Assembly: GCA_028704515.1 (NCBI GenBank)
Contig: JAQWFH010000009.1
Span: 1 to 51,467 of the forward strand
Direction: 5' to 3'
Source of the DNA: Eubacteriales bacterium
GTDB lineage: Bacteria > Bacillota > Clostridia > Peptostreptococcales > Anaerovoracaceae
Length of the DNA: 51,467 nucleotides
Position numbers and translations under genes: made by a program. The notes below the pieces were generated by a model. It did no database searches, had not been told where the DNA came from, and worked only from the letters and a program-made list of their open reading frames with translations. Positions 26,853-36,568 of this stretch are shown piece after piece (position 1 is the stretch's first letter; each line of letters starts with the position of its first letter).

Positions 26853-29693
26853 ATGAAGAACAGCGGGGGAACAAAAGCAAAGTGGCTAATAGCAATAGTC
26901 GCGGCTGTTATGTTCGTATTTGTTTTGCTGATAGGTTTTTTAACAGATTTCTTATGGTTTAAAGAACTTAATTATGTCAGCGTATTTTTTACAAAACTGA
27001 TAACACAGCTTACGATTGCTATTCCAACTTTCATAATAGTAATATTTGCGGCATATGCGTATATGAAGGCCTTGAAAAGAGGCTATTTCAAGAACATAGA
27101 GTCGCAGGAACAAGTTGATGAAAAACGTCTTAACAGACTAACCTGGGGAATGTCGGGTATAACTGCCCTGGTATTATCGTTTATAACAATGAACACGTTG
27201 TGGTACAGGTTCTTACAATTCAAGAACAGTACAGCTTTTAACATAGACGATCCTTTATTTGGCAATGATATCGCGTTTTATATATTCCAACTCGATTTCA
27301 TAAAACAGATAAATGAGATGATAATAGTAATAGTTATCTCTTTGGTGCTTATAACGGTTCTTTATTACATGGTGCTTCTCTCAATGAGAACACCGCAGAT
27401 GTTCGAGGAAGTGGAGCCGGAATTTGACGATTTCGAGCCTACCAGAGGAAGACAAGGAGAAAACCCGTTTGAAGGAACGCCTTTGGGCGATCTATTCGGG
27501 CAAATGAACAAGTCTCGCAGACCGAGAAAGCCTAAGAAAAGATTTGATGATGATAACTTTATGCGTCTTATCGGACTTGCAACGAAGCAGCTTATAGTAT
27601 TGGGGATAATATTCTTCCTGATGATTGGAGTGAATTTCTTCCTTAAGCAGTACGATCTTCTTTATTCGAGTACAGGAGTCCTTTACGGAGCCGGATTCAC
27701 GGATGTAAATATAACGCTTTGGGTATATAGAATTCTCGCAGGATTATCTGCCGTTGCGGCAATTATGTTCGCAATAGGAATATCCAAAAGAAATCTAAAA
27801 ACTATTGTAGTAATTCCTGTAGTGATGATAGCTGTTTCATTGCTCGGGAGCGGAGGCGCGCTTCTTGTTCAGAATCTAGTCGTATCTCCTGATGAAATAA
27901 ACAAGGAATACAAGTATCTACAGCGTAACATAGAGTATACGCAGTATGCTTACGGACTTGATCAGGTTCAGGAAACACAGTTTGCCGCAGGTAATACGCT
28001 TACTAAGGAAGTTCTCGACAGAAACGAAGATACTATCAAGAACATAAGAATCAATGACTATGAACCGACCGAAAAATTTTATAATCAAACGCAGTCGATA
28101 CGTCAGTACTACACGTTTAACAACGTAGATGTAGACAGATATATGATAAATGGGGAATATACTCAAACATTCCTCTCTGCAAGGGAAATAGATGAAAGCA
28201 AAATTTCTCAAGAATGGCTCAACAAGCATTTAAAATATACACACGGATATGGAATAACCCTTTCCAGGGTAGACCAGATAACGGCATCGGGGCAGCCTGA
28301 TATGCTTATAGACAGCATACCTCCGGTTTCTAAGGTAGACGAAATACAGATTGACAGACCGGAAATATATTTTGGAGAGCTCTCAAATTCATATATTCTT
28401 CTCGGCACGAATGAGAAAGAATTTGACTATCCTGATGGCAGCAGCAACAAATATTCAATGTACGAGGGTGATGCAGGGATAGATATGAGCCTATTAAACA
28501 GAACGATGTTCTCTGTAAGGGAAAGATCTTTGAAATTAATGGTATCCACAAATATTACTTCAGATTCAAGGATTGTAATCAATAGAAATATAATGGAACG
28601 TGTAAATGAGATAATGCCTTATCTGACATACGATAATAACCCTTATGTTGTAACTGTTGATGGGAAGCTTTACTGGATGATCGATGCATATACGACGAGT
28701 AGAAATTATCCTTATTCAGAGCCGTACGAGAATTCTTACGGAACAAATTATATAAGGAACTCTGTCAAGGTGGTTATAGATGCATATAACGGTACTACGA
28801 GCTACTACGTTGTCGATGAACAGGACCCAATAGCACTTACAATGCAGAAGATATATCCGGACTTGTTCAAGGATTTTGATCAAATGCCGGATGCAATTAA
28901 AGCTCACGTTAGGTACCCTAATGCATTATTCGAAATACAGGCAAACGTATACGCCCGTTACCACATGGAAGACATAAACGTATTCTATCAAAACGAGGAC
29001 CGTTGGGAGATTTCGAACGAGATTTATGGAATCAAGGAACAGCGCATGACGCCTAACTATTATATAATGAAGCTTCCGGGCGAAGAAAATGCCGAGTTCA
29101 TAAATACGATACCATATACGCCGAAGGACAAAAAGAACTTGATTGCCCTGCTCGTTGCAAGGAATGACGGAGATAATTACGGTGAGCTGGTAGTGTATCA
29201 GTTGCCGAAGAGTAAGATTATTTACGGTCCAATGCAGATAGAGGCGCAGATAGACCAGAGCACAGAAATCTCAAAGGAATTCTCTCTTTGGAATTCTTCC
29301 GGATCGACATATACCAGAGGGAATATGTTCGTCATACCGATAGAAGATTCATTGCTCTACGTTGAACCTGTATATCTTGAGGCAACGAACTCCTCGATAC
29401 CTGAGGTTAAGAGGGTTATCGTAGCGTACAACGACAAAATAGCATATGAAGCTACATTGGCAGAAGCGCTACAATCGTTGTTTGGTACGAATGCGGGTAG
29501 CGGGACTCATAGTGGAGGCAGTGCCGGAACACCGGCCGATGCCGGAGAAGGTGCACTTACACAAGCCGAGATTGTGCAGTTGGCTAACGAGGCATTTGCA
29601 AATGCGCAGGCTGCACAGCAGAGCGGTAACTGGGCTAAGTACGGTGAATACCTAAGAGAACTTGAAAATTATCTGAACCTGCTCGCAAATTAA
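26853..29693 (+). CDS. UPF0182 family membrane protein
   Basis: This 946-residue protein has about seven membrane helices in its first third (near 8-28, 48-70, 98-120, 155-178, 250-270, 290-310 and 320-340), then a large, presumably external domain of about 570 residues. The segments DFLWFKELNYVSVFFTKL and GDNYGELVVYQLPKSKIIYGPMQIEAQID are typical of UPF0182. Function is unestablished. The tail is Gly/Ser/Ala-rich and then helical. ATG 26853 follows AAAAGGAGG by ten bases; a TTG directly before it is the only alternative. Confidence 0.88.
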   Translation: MKNSGGTKAKWLIAIVAAVMFVFVLLIGFLTDFLWFKELNYVSVFFTKLITQLTIAIPTFIIVIFAAYAYMKALKRGYFKNIESQEQVDEKRLNRLTWGMSGITALVLSFITMNTLWYRFLQFKNSTAFNIDDPLFGNDIAFYIFQLDFIKQINEMIIVIVISLVLITVLYYMVLLSMRTPQMFEEVEPEFDDFEPTRGRQGENPFEGTPLGDLFGQMNKSRRPRKPKKRFDDDNFMRLIGLATKQLIVLGIIFFLMIGVNFFLKQYDLLYSSTGVLYGAGFTDVNITLWVYRILAGLSAVAAIMFAIGISKRNLKTIVVIPVVMIAVSLLGSGGALLVQNLVVSPDEINKEYKYLQRNIEYTQYAYGLDQVQETQFAAGNTLTKEVLDRNEDTIKNIRINDYEPTEKFYNQTQSIRQYYTFNNVDVDRYMINGEYTQTFLSAREIDESKISQEWLNKHLKYTHGYGITLSRVDQITASGQPDMLIDSIPPVSKVDEIQIDRPEIYFGELSNSYILLGTNEKEFDYPDGSSNKYSMYEGDAGIDMSLLNRTMFSVRERSLKLMVSTNITSDSRIVINRNIMERVNEIMPYLTYDNNPYVVTVDGKLYWMIDAYTTSRNYPYSEPYENSYGTNYIRNSVKVVIDAYNGTTSYYVVDEQDPIALTMQKIYPDLFKDFDQMPDAIKAHVRYPNALFEIQANVYARYHMEDINVFYQNEDRWEISNEIYGIKEQRMTPNYYIMKLPGEENAEFINTIPYTPKDKKNLIALLVARNDGDNYGELVVYQLPKSKIIYGPMQIEAQIDQSTEISKEFSLWNSSGSTYTRGNMFVIPIEDSLLYVEPVYLEATNSSIPEVKRVIVAYNDKIAYEATLAEALQSLFGTNAGSGTHSGGSAGTPADAGEGALTQAEIVQLANEAFANAQAAQQSGNWAKYGEYLRELENYLNLLAN

Positions 29694-29699
29694 AAATAT

Positions 29700-29727
29700 A
29701 ACGAGGCGAAATATCCTTCGCCTCGTT
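29700..29727 (+). terminator. Hairpin after the UPF0182 gene
   Basis: A perfect 11-bp stem (29700-29710 with 29717-29727) has a 6-base loop. No T-run follows, so it may act as an RNA 3'-end stabiliser or a weak terminator. Confidence 0.5.
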
Positions 29728-29802
29728 GAAACGCACATAGGAAAGAAAATTCCCCACAGTAGAGGGTTTTCTGCTCAAGCGTTAAAAAGGAGGCGCTTTA
29801 TA

Positions 29803-31716
29803 TTGCCGGATTTTGATTTTGAAAAAATGCTTTTTACGATTCCTCCCGATAAGAACGATGAGGAAGAGATAAAAAAAATACTCGGGAAGCATCCCGAAAT
29901 AAGATTTGTTTCCCTTGTGGGAATAGATATAGGAGGTCGTGATACTGACGAAAAGATCCCAGTATCCGTACTTCTTAATGACTATGAAGAATTTATGAAA
30001 ACCGGCGTTCAGACAGACGGCTCCAGCGTTGTTTTGCCAAAGATCGCCGATCTTAATAACGCTAAGGTGGATATAATACCGGACAAGGGCGTGAACTGGT
30101 ATGTCGATCACAATTACAATCATATAGACTTAGATACGGAGCTCCCTGTAGGAACGCTCCGTATCCCGTCGTTTTTAGTACATAACGATACAGCTGAGGT
30201 TGGCGCTAGAGTAATCCTAAGGGATGCGGTATATAATTTCAAGAGAGATATTAAGGAAATTATGCAGGAAAACCCATATATATTTAGCGAACTTTCCTTT
30301 GAATCTGTAGACGACATAGACGAAATAATATTAACATCAGCGACTGAGCTTGAATTTTGGGTGAAGACGCCTGATGATGATGCGGATAAGGAAAGCTTAT
30401 ACACTGCGCAAACACTTAAAGAACAATATTGGAAGCGCACAATAGGACCTGTAAGATCTGCTCTTGAAAAGTCGCTCCTTATTCTGGATATGTATGGCTT
30501 TGGCGTGGAGATGGGCCATAAAGAAGTTGGCGGGGTCAAAGCTAAGATGGGTAATGCCGGCAATTATGATCATGTGATGGAACAACTTGAGATTGACTGG
30601 AAATATGCTACGGCGTTGCAGGCGGCAGACAATGAAAATATGATAAAATATGTAGTCAGAGATGTTTTCCGCCATCATGGGCTGGATGTAACATTTATGG
30701 CAAAGCCCGTAAAGGGCGTAGCAGGAAGCGGCGAACATACGCATATGGGCATATCCGTCAGACTTAAGGACGGAAGATTAGTAAATTTATTCGAAGCAAA
30801 AAACGGAAGCGATTTCATGAACGCGATAGGCTTCGGTGCATTGATGGGGATTTTGAAAAACTATGATGTTATAAACCCATTTGTAAGCTCCTCAAACGAT
30901 TCATTCAATAGGTTGAAGCCGGGATTTGAAGCACCGGTATGCACAGTTACATCACTTGGGCATTCCGTAGATAAACCGTCAAGAAACAGGACGGTGCTTC
31001 TCGGACTTGTCAGAGAAGTTGGCAATCCGTTAGCAACCAGATTTGAGCTGAGGTCGCCTAATCCGAAGAGCAACACCTACCTTGTAATTGCATCTTGCTA
31101 TATGGCAATGCTCGATGGAATAAAGGTAGCTCTTGAGAATAATAAAACGGCCGTTCAGATGTGCGAATCATTATCTAAGAGATATAGCGAAGAAGATTTT
31201 TATCTTGAAAAGGATAGGCAATACCGCAGTGAATACCATGTGTTTGAGCATTATACGCAAGAAGAAAGAAATAAGCTGTTCGGAAAGGCTCCGGCCACCG
31301 TTTGGGAAAATTTAAAGAACTTTGAAAAGCATCCCGAGAAGCTTGCAATCTTCAAAAGAGATAACGTTATGACAGATTTGACGCTGGAATCATATAAGAC
31401 GGCAATTTTGGAGCAATGGGTGACAGAGCTTCACGACCGGATTATCCCGGGTGCAAAGAAAATTGTACAAAGCTGTATACCTGAGCATATAGGTCGACAA
31501 TGCACAGATCTTGATGTCGTCACATGGGAGAAAATTAACGACCTGCGCAATTATTTAGGTAAAGACAGCATCGCCGAGAAAAGTCTTCTCACGCGGATAA
31601 CAAATGCTTTAGACAACGGATACTGCGAAGAAGCTTCGGAGCTTCAATTGGAGATGCAGGCGAAAATAGAAGAGCTGCAGAAGCTTTATGCTGAGTATAA
31701 AAAGAATCTATTATAA
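29803..31716 (+). CDS. Glutamine synthetase, long clostridial form
   Basis: The 637-residue protein has the glutamine synthetase catalytic core: an N-terminal beta-grasp region (VQTDGSSVVLP), the ELEFWV metal-binding strand, the GVEMGHKEVGG block, and the ATP/glutamate region GSGEHTHMGISV. It makes glutamine from glutamate, ammonia and ATP. It is much longer than GSI (about 440-470) and shorter than GSIII (about 700), with extra segments near residues 150-220 and a helical C-terminus. The start is TTG, eight bases after AAGGAGG. It lies 29 bases upstream of serS. Confidence 0.83.
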   Translation: MPDFDFEKMLFTIPPDKNDEEEIKKILGKHPEIRFVSLVGIDIGGRDTDEKIPVSVLLNDYEEFMKTGVQTDGSSVVLPKIADLNNAKVDIIPDKGVNWYVDHNYNHIDLDTELPVGTLRIPSFLVHNDTAEVGARVILRDAVYNFKRDIKEIMQENPYIFSELSFESVDDIDEIILTSATELEFWVKTPDDDADKESLYTAQTLKEQYWKRTIGPVRSALEKSLLILDMYGFGVEMGHKEVGGVKAKMGNAGNYDHVMEQLEIDWKYATALQAADNENMIKYVVRDVFRHHGLDVTFMAKPVKGVAGSGEHTHMGISVRLKDGRLVNLFEAKNGSDFMNAIGFGALMGILKNYDVINPFVSSSNDSFNRLKPGFEAPVCTVTSLGHSVDKPSRNRTVLLGLVREVGNPLATRFELRSPNPKSNTYLVIASCYMAMLDGIKVALENNKTAVQMCESLSKRYSEEDFYLEKDRQYRSEYHVFEHYTQEERNKLFGKAPATVWENLKNFEKHPEKLAIFKRDNVMTDLTLESYKTAILEQWVTELHDRIIPGAKKIVQSCIPEHIGRQCTDLDVVTWEKINDLRNYLGKDSIAEKSLLTRITNALDNGYCEEASELQLEMQAKIEELQKLYAEYKKNLL

Positions 31717-31736
31717 ATATAAATGTAAGGAGATGA

Positions 31737-33020
<1,284 letters not shown>

Positions 33021-33039
33021 ATTATTTTGGATTAATAGT

Positions 33040-33074
33040 AAAAAAGAGGTTGTCTCGGTGACGACCTCTTTTTT
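33040..33074. terminator. Bidirectional terminator between serS and mocR-type gene
   Basis: An 11-bp stem (33040-33050 with 33064-33074), extendable by GTC/GAC inside, carries an A-run on one end and a T-run on the other, fitting the convergent genes. Confidence 0.88.
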
Positions 33075-33100
33075 ACGCTGATATTAAATTATTAGCTCGG

Positions 33101-34501
33101 CTAATCTTGTGAACGAATTGTCGGCGAGCTTATGTTCCACAGGGTGAGAAGGTTCCGGATTGATTCCTCTATATCGGTGAGCGGTATACGATTATAGTAC
33201 AATATCATCGATACAAACTCCGCATCGCTGAAAGCAGAGTCGCTTGAAAATGTAGAGACGGGGAGAGCGAGTATGCCAAGTTTAGAGGCTTCTTCCGAAA
33301 GTGTTGAGCCGCTCTTTTGAGTTTTAACATCAACGATAATGTTAATCCCGGAGGATGTGTTTCTCGTCACAAGAAAGCTATCTCCGTATTTTTCCATAGT
33401 TCTTATTACCTTTTGAAGCTTTTGCGCGTATAGACGGCGCAATTTTTTTATGTGTATGTGAAACAGTCCCTGTTCCATAAAAAGAGATAACGTCAGTTGC
33501 TCTGTTTTGGAGCATGTTTGGACATAATCTCGCTTAGTGCTTTTAAAGATTTTTGTCATCCGAGAAGGGAGTACCATATAGCTTATTTTCAAGCTGGAAA
33601 ATAAGGTTGAGGAAAACGATCCCAGATAGACTACTCGCCCCATTCTGTCAAGTCCTTGCATCGAGGGAAGAGGTTGTCCTGAATATCTAAGCTCGCTGTC
33701 ATAGTCATCTTCAATGATGATGCTTTCATTTTTTTGAGCCCACTCTATAATTTTTCTCCGCTTTCCAACGGGTATCACCGCTCCTGTAGGAAATTGATTA
33801 GACGGGCTTATATATAAGGAAGAGGGTATATTTCGGGGGAGCTTTTCAATATCTATACCGTCACTTTTTACTTCGATGGGGGAAATTGTAAAGCTGTGAT
33901 CACGGAATATATTTCTGGCAGGTGTGTATCCCGGCTCTTCAAAGGAGATATGATTGATATCCATATGCCTTAAAATAAGCGACAGCTGGCCGGTAATTTG
34001 CTGCGTGCCTGCACCTATAACTATTTGCTCCGGTGAACAAATTACGCCGCGCATTCTCCTGAGATAGTCTGAAATCTCGCGCCTGAGGATGAGCTCTCCT
34101 TGCGGATCCGAATCGAACATCAGCGACGCCTGCTGCTCGGTTAAAACCTTATTCATGCAGCGCTTCCATTTGTTGAAGTCAAAGCAGGAAAGGTCATGAA
34201 GATACGTTTCAATATAGCTCTTCTCTTCAACAAAGATTTCCTTATCCGCCTGGTCAAGAGCATTTGCATTTATGCTGGAAAGAGAAATATCTTCGACATA
34301 GTAGCCGGATTTTGGCTTGCTGTAAATGTACCCTTCAACCAAAAGCTGAGTGTAGGCCAGCTCTATGGTGGTAATACTCACGGAAAGCTCTCGCGATAAC
34401 TCTCGAAGAGACTGAAGCTTTTCGTCCTTTTTCATTTGCCCGCTCAATATTGCTTCTTTCAAATAATCGTATATTTTAAGATATGAGGGTCTATCTTTCA
34501 T
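33101..34501 (-). CDS. MocR-type GntR/aminotransferase regulator lacking the PLP lysine
   Basis: The 466-residue protein joins a GntR-type winged HTH (residues 5-70, SLRELSRELSVSITTIELAY) to a fold-type I aminotransferase-like domain. SPSNQFPTG and IIEDDYDSE are retained. The motif that normally reads GTFSK is GSFSS, with Ser298 (codon 33608-33610) where the Schiff-base lysine should be. PdxR-type MocR proteins sense PLP through that lysine. Its divergent neighbour is an ECF vitamin transporter subunit. I chose ATG 34501, five bases after GGAG; an upstream ATG at 34531 lacks a ribosome binding site. Confidence 0.85.
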   Translation of the reverse strand: MKDRPSYLKIYDYLKEAILSGQMKKDEKLQSLRELSRELSVSITTIELAYTQLLVEGYIYSKPKSGYYVEDISLSSINANALDQADKEIFVEEKSYIETYLHDLSCFDFNKWKRCMNKVLTEQQASLMFDSDPQGELILRREISDYLRRMRGVICSPEQIVIGAGTQQITGQLSLILRHMDINHISFEEPGYTPARNIFRDHSFTISPIEVKSDGIDIEKLPRNIPSSLYISPSNQFPTGAVIPVGKRRKIIEWAQKNESIIIEDDYDSELRYSGQPLPSMQGLDRMGRVVYLGSFSSTLFSSLKISYMVLPSRMTKIFKSTKRDYVQTCSKTEQLTLSLFMEQGLFHIHIKKLRRLYAQKLQKVIRTMEKYGDSFLVTRNTSSGINIIVDVKTQKSGSTLSEEASKLGILALPVSTFSSDSAFSDAEFVSMILYYNRIPLTDIEESIRNLLTLWNISSPTIRSQD

Positions 34502-34610
34502 GTCATCTCCAATCTGTATAGTCAAATACATACAAAAAAGATTGTAGTATGCAAAATAAAGCCTTATATTTAAGCTTTTTGCAAAACTGTATATATTAAA
34601 ATAATTATTT

Positions 34611-34646
34611 TTGTATATTTCAAAAGATACAATTAGGTAGTATTAT
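34611..34646 (+). promoter_or_regulatory. Probable promoter/operator of the ECF S-component gene
   Basis: An inverted repeat TTGTAT (34611-34616) / ATACAA (34627-34632) precedes a good -10 TATTAT (34641-34646). The corresponding -35 position (TTTCAA, 34618-34623) is poor, as expected for a promoter needing an activator. MocR proteins often act this way on the gene facing them. Confidence 0.4.
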
Positions 34647-34674
34647 ATTACAGACAGAAAGGAGTGTCAATTAT

Positions 34675-35235
34675 ATGAATTTAAATACTAAGAAGAAAAC
34701 AGAGACTATAGTAATGGCTGCTCTTATGCTGGGGCTCATAATCGTCGCGACGATGTTTGTGAGAGTGCCTATTCCATTTACGAGAGGATACGTGCACATA
34801 GGGGATGCAATTGTGTTTATTTCTATGCTTATTCTCAACAAGAGGTATGCATTTTTATCCGCAGCGATCGGATCGTCTGTGGCTGATATATTGGGCGGAT
34901 TTGCAATGTGGGCGCCATGGTCACTTGTGGCAAAGGGCGGAATGGTGTTGATTGCGGCGTCAATAATAAGTGTAATCTGCAAAGGTAAGGATGATGGGCA
35001 AGCTCGAACAGGTATATCCCCATGCGAATTATTCGCTATGGTTACGGGGGGATTGTTCATGGTAGCTGTATATTATGCGGCAGAAGGAATAATGTACGGC
35101 AACTGGGCTGTCCCTGTTTTCGGAGTTCCCTGGAACATTGCGCAGTTTGCCGTAGGAATAGGTATTGCAGTTATTTTTAGAAAAGCTATTGCGTCAAGCG
35201 GCGGAACGAAACAGTTATTTACTCGTTTCAAATAG
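34675..35235 (+). CDS. ECF transporter S component, probably vitamin B6-type
   Basis: The 186-residue membrane protein has six hydrophobic segments and the S-component layout: helix 1 with TIVMAALMLGLIIVATM, a VRVPIP loop, GYVHIGDAIVFIS and ALGSSVADILGG-type helix starts. S components give substrate specificity to energy-coupling-factor vitamin importers and use a shared EcfA/EcfT module encoded elsewhere. The divergent MocR regulator suggests a pyridoxine or related substrate, as in published PdxR-PdxU associations; that is inference. GAAAGGAG precedes the ATG. Its 3' end overlaps the convergent patatin gene by 21 bases. Confidence 0.8.
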   Translation: MNLNTKKKTETIVMAALMLGLIIVATMFVRVPIPFTRGYVHIGDAIVFISMLILNKRYAFLSAAIGSSVADILGGFAMWAPWSLVAKGGMVLIAASIISVICKGKDDGQARTGISPCELFAMVTGGLFMVAVYYAAEGIMYGNWAVPVFGVPWNIAQFAVGIGIAVIFRKAIASSGGTKQLFTRFK

Positions 35236-36417
35236 CAGATTTAAAAAAGGTGTATTAAGAATATATTCTGCAGCGGATATTTCTTCCTGTAATAGCTTAA
35301 GAGTTTGCTTTTTTGAGAAAAGGGTGTTATTAGTACGCCCTTTTTTTAATTGCTCTGCGATATGGACGGTAACAGTCTTTCGATTAATTTTTTTGCCGAG
35401 CATAGAGAAAATATCCGGTGCTCCGTCGAATAAATCGGGCAAATTGGAGTGGCGGGCTTCCTTTATTGCATCTATAATTTTATCGGCAAGGCAATAGTCG
35501 AAAATATCACGCCTATATATAATTGTTGGATCGAGTTCGAATATTTTACATGCAGTATCGGCATGCGCAAGAGCTTTTTTTGAAAATTCACCTTTGGCAA
35601 ATGTGCAGTAATGGCCTTCAAATACATTAAAGGCTTTCATGGCATCCAGGTAGCCGAGGCGCATTATTCGCGATGAATTTTCCGGCTCAAAGGACATGAT
35701 GCTACCTAAGCTGTGCGTAGGAGAAATAAGTGTAAGCTTGCCGGCCTTCGATGCCGTTTCTATGTCACCTTTGTGCATGACACCAAGGCTTTGAAGATCG
35801 ACTGCGACTATATGGGAAGCTTTGCGATCCAGAGCCATTCTAATAGGCATAACATCTCCGTAAGCACCGTCAATATACATAACACCATCGATTTCATATG
35901 GCTTTATCGCAGGAGAAATGGCAGAGCTCGCCATTAGATAATCAACTATTCTTCCTCTGGGAATATCTTGCGCGGTAAGCCTGTGTAGCTTAAAAAAAGG
36001 CAATTCTACTGTAGCAAGCCCAAAGCCTGTCTTTGAGCCCCGTATTGCGTCCTCATCTATATATTCATCAAGCATCGCCTTTAAACGTGATGCATCCGCA
36101 CCACCGTGCCCGATTATTTCCTTTGCATAAGCGGACGCTTCCTCTAGACCAAGGCCGGCAATGTCTATAAACGGGATTTTATTATTTTTATCGGGAGTAA
36201 TATCGAATATCATCTCAGAATTAATCTTTTTCCAAAGAGTGACGGCTATGTCAAAGTCATCCTGCGCAATCATGGCACTATTTATCGCTCCGACCGATGT
36301 TCCGCAGACGAAGTCTGTTTCTATTCCGAGCTCTCTCATCGCTTGCCACACGCCAATTTGATAGGCGCCTCTGGCTCCTCCTCCACCGAGAACTAAAGAT
36401 GTTCTTTTGCCCTTCAT
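35215..36417 (-). CDS. Patatin-like phospholipase
   Basis: The 400-residue protein has the N-terminal oxyanion loop GGGGARGAYQIG, the nucleophile motif GTSVG (Ser near residue 43) and the aspartate dyad motif DGAYGD. Patatin-fold enzymes cut acyl esters of membrane lipids; this one has the RssA/YchK-like N-terminal domain plus a C-terminal extension of about 120 residues. I chose ATG 36417, eight bases after GGAGGG, over an ATG five codons upstream. The 3' end is antisense to the end of the ECF gene and contains that gene's terminator. Confidence 0.85.
   Translation of the reverse strand: MKGKRTSLVLGGGGARGAYQIGVWQAMRELGIETDFVCGTSVGAINSAMIAQDDFDIAVTLWKKINSEMIFDITPDKNNKIPFIDIAGLGLEEASAYAKEIIGHGGADASRLKAMLDEYIDEDAIRGSKTGFGLATVELPFFKLHRLTAQDIPRGRIVDYLMASSAISPAIKPYEIDGVMYIDGAYGDVMPIRMALDRKASHIVAVDLQSLGVMHKGDIETASKAGKLTLISPTHSLGSIMSFEPENSSRIMRLGYLDAMKAFNVFEGHYCTFAKGEFSKKALAHADTACKIFELDPTIIYRRDIFDYCLADKIIDAIKEARHSNLPDLFDGAPDIFSMLGKKINRKTVTVHIAEQLKKGRTNNTLFSKKQTLKLLQEEISAAEYILNTPFLNLLFETSK
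35318..35347 (+). terminator. Terminator of the ECF gene, inside patatin coding sequence
   Basis: A 9-bp stem (AAAAGGGTG 35318-35326 with CGCCCTTTT 35336-35344, one T-G pair) has a 9-base loop and is followed by further T. It works only for plus-strand transcription and lies antisense within the last 130 bases of the patatin gene. Confidence 0.7.
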
Positions 36418-36507
36418 GATATTGCCCTCCAAAATTAACAGTTATAGTTTATTAAAGTTATTTTACTAAAGGGAGGCCCATTTTACAACAAAAAAACAAA
36501 AGTAATA

Positions 36508-36536
36508 TTGAACATACGTTCACAAGATGATATAAT
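36508..36536 (+). promoter_or_regulatory. Promoter of the radical SAM DNA-repair-type operon
   Basis: TTGAAC (36508-36513), 17 bases, then a perfect TATAAT (36531-36536). The -35 box lies within the first SOS box. Confidence 0.75.
36510..36521. promoter_or_regulatory. LexA/DinR SOS box 1
   Basis: GAACATACGTTC matches the Gram-positive LexA consensus GAAC-RNRY-GTTC at every fixed position and is palindromic out to TGAACATACGTTCA. It overlaps the -35 box, so LexA binding would block polymerase. Confidence 0.75.
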
Positions 36537-36552
36537 CAGAACATAGGTTCTG
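36537..36552. promoter_or_regulatory. LexA/DinR SOS box 2
   Basis: CAGAACATAGGTTCTG has perfect 6-bp arms around a 4-base centre; the core GAAC-N4-GTTC is intact with one deviation from RNRY. It starts one base after the -10 box, over the transcription start. Confidence 0.7.
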
Positions 36553-36568
36553 AAAGGTGGTGTCAATT

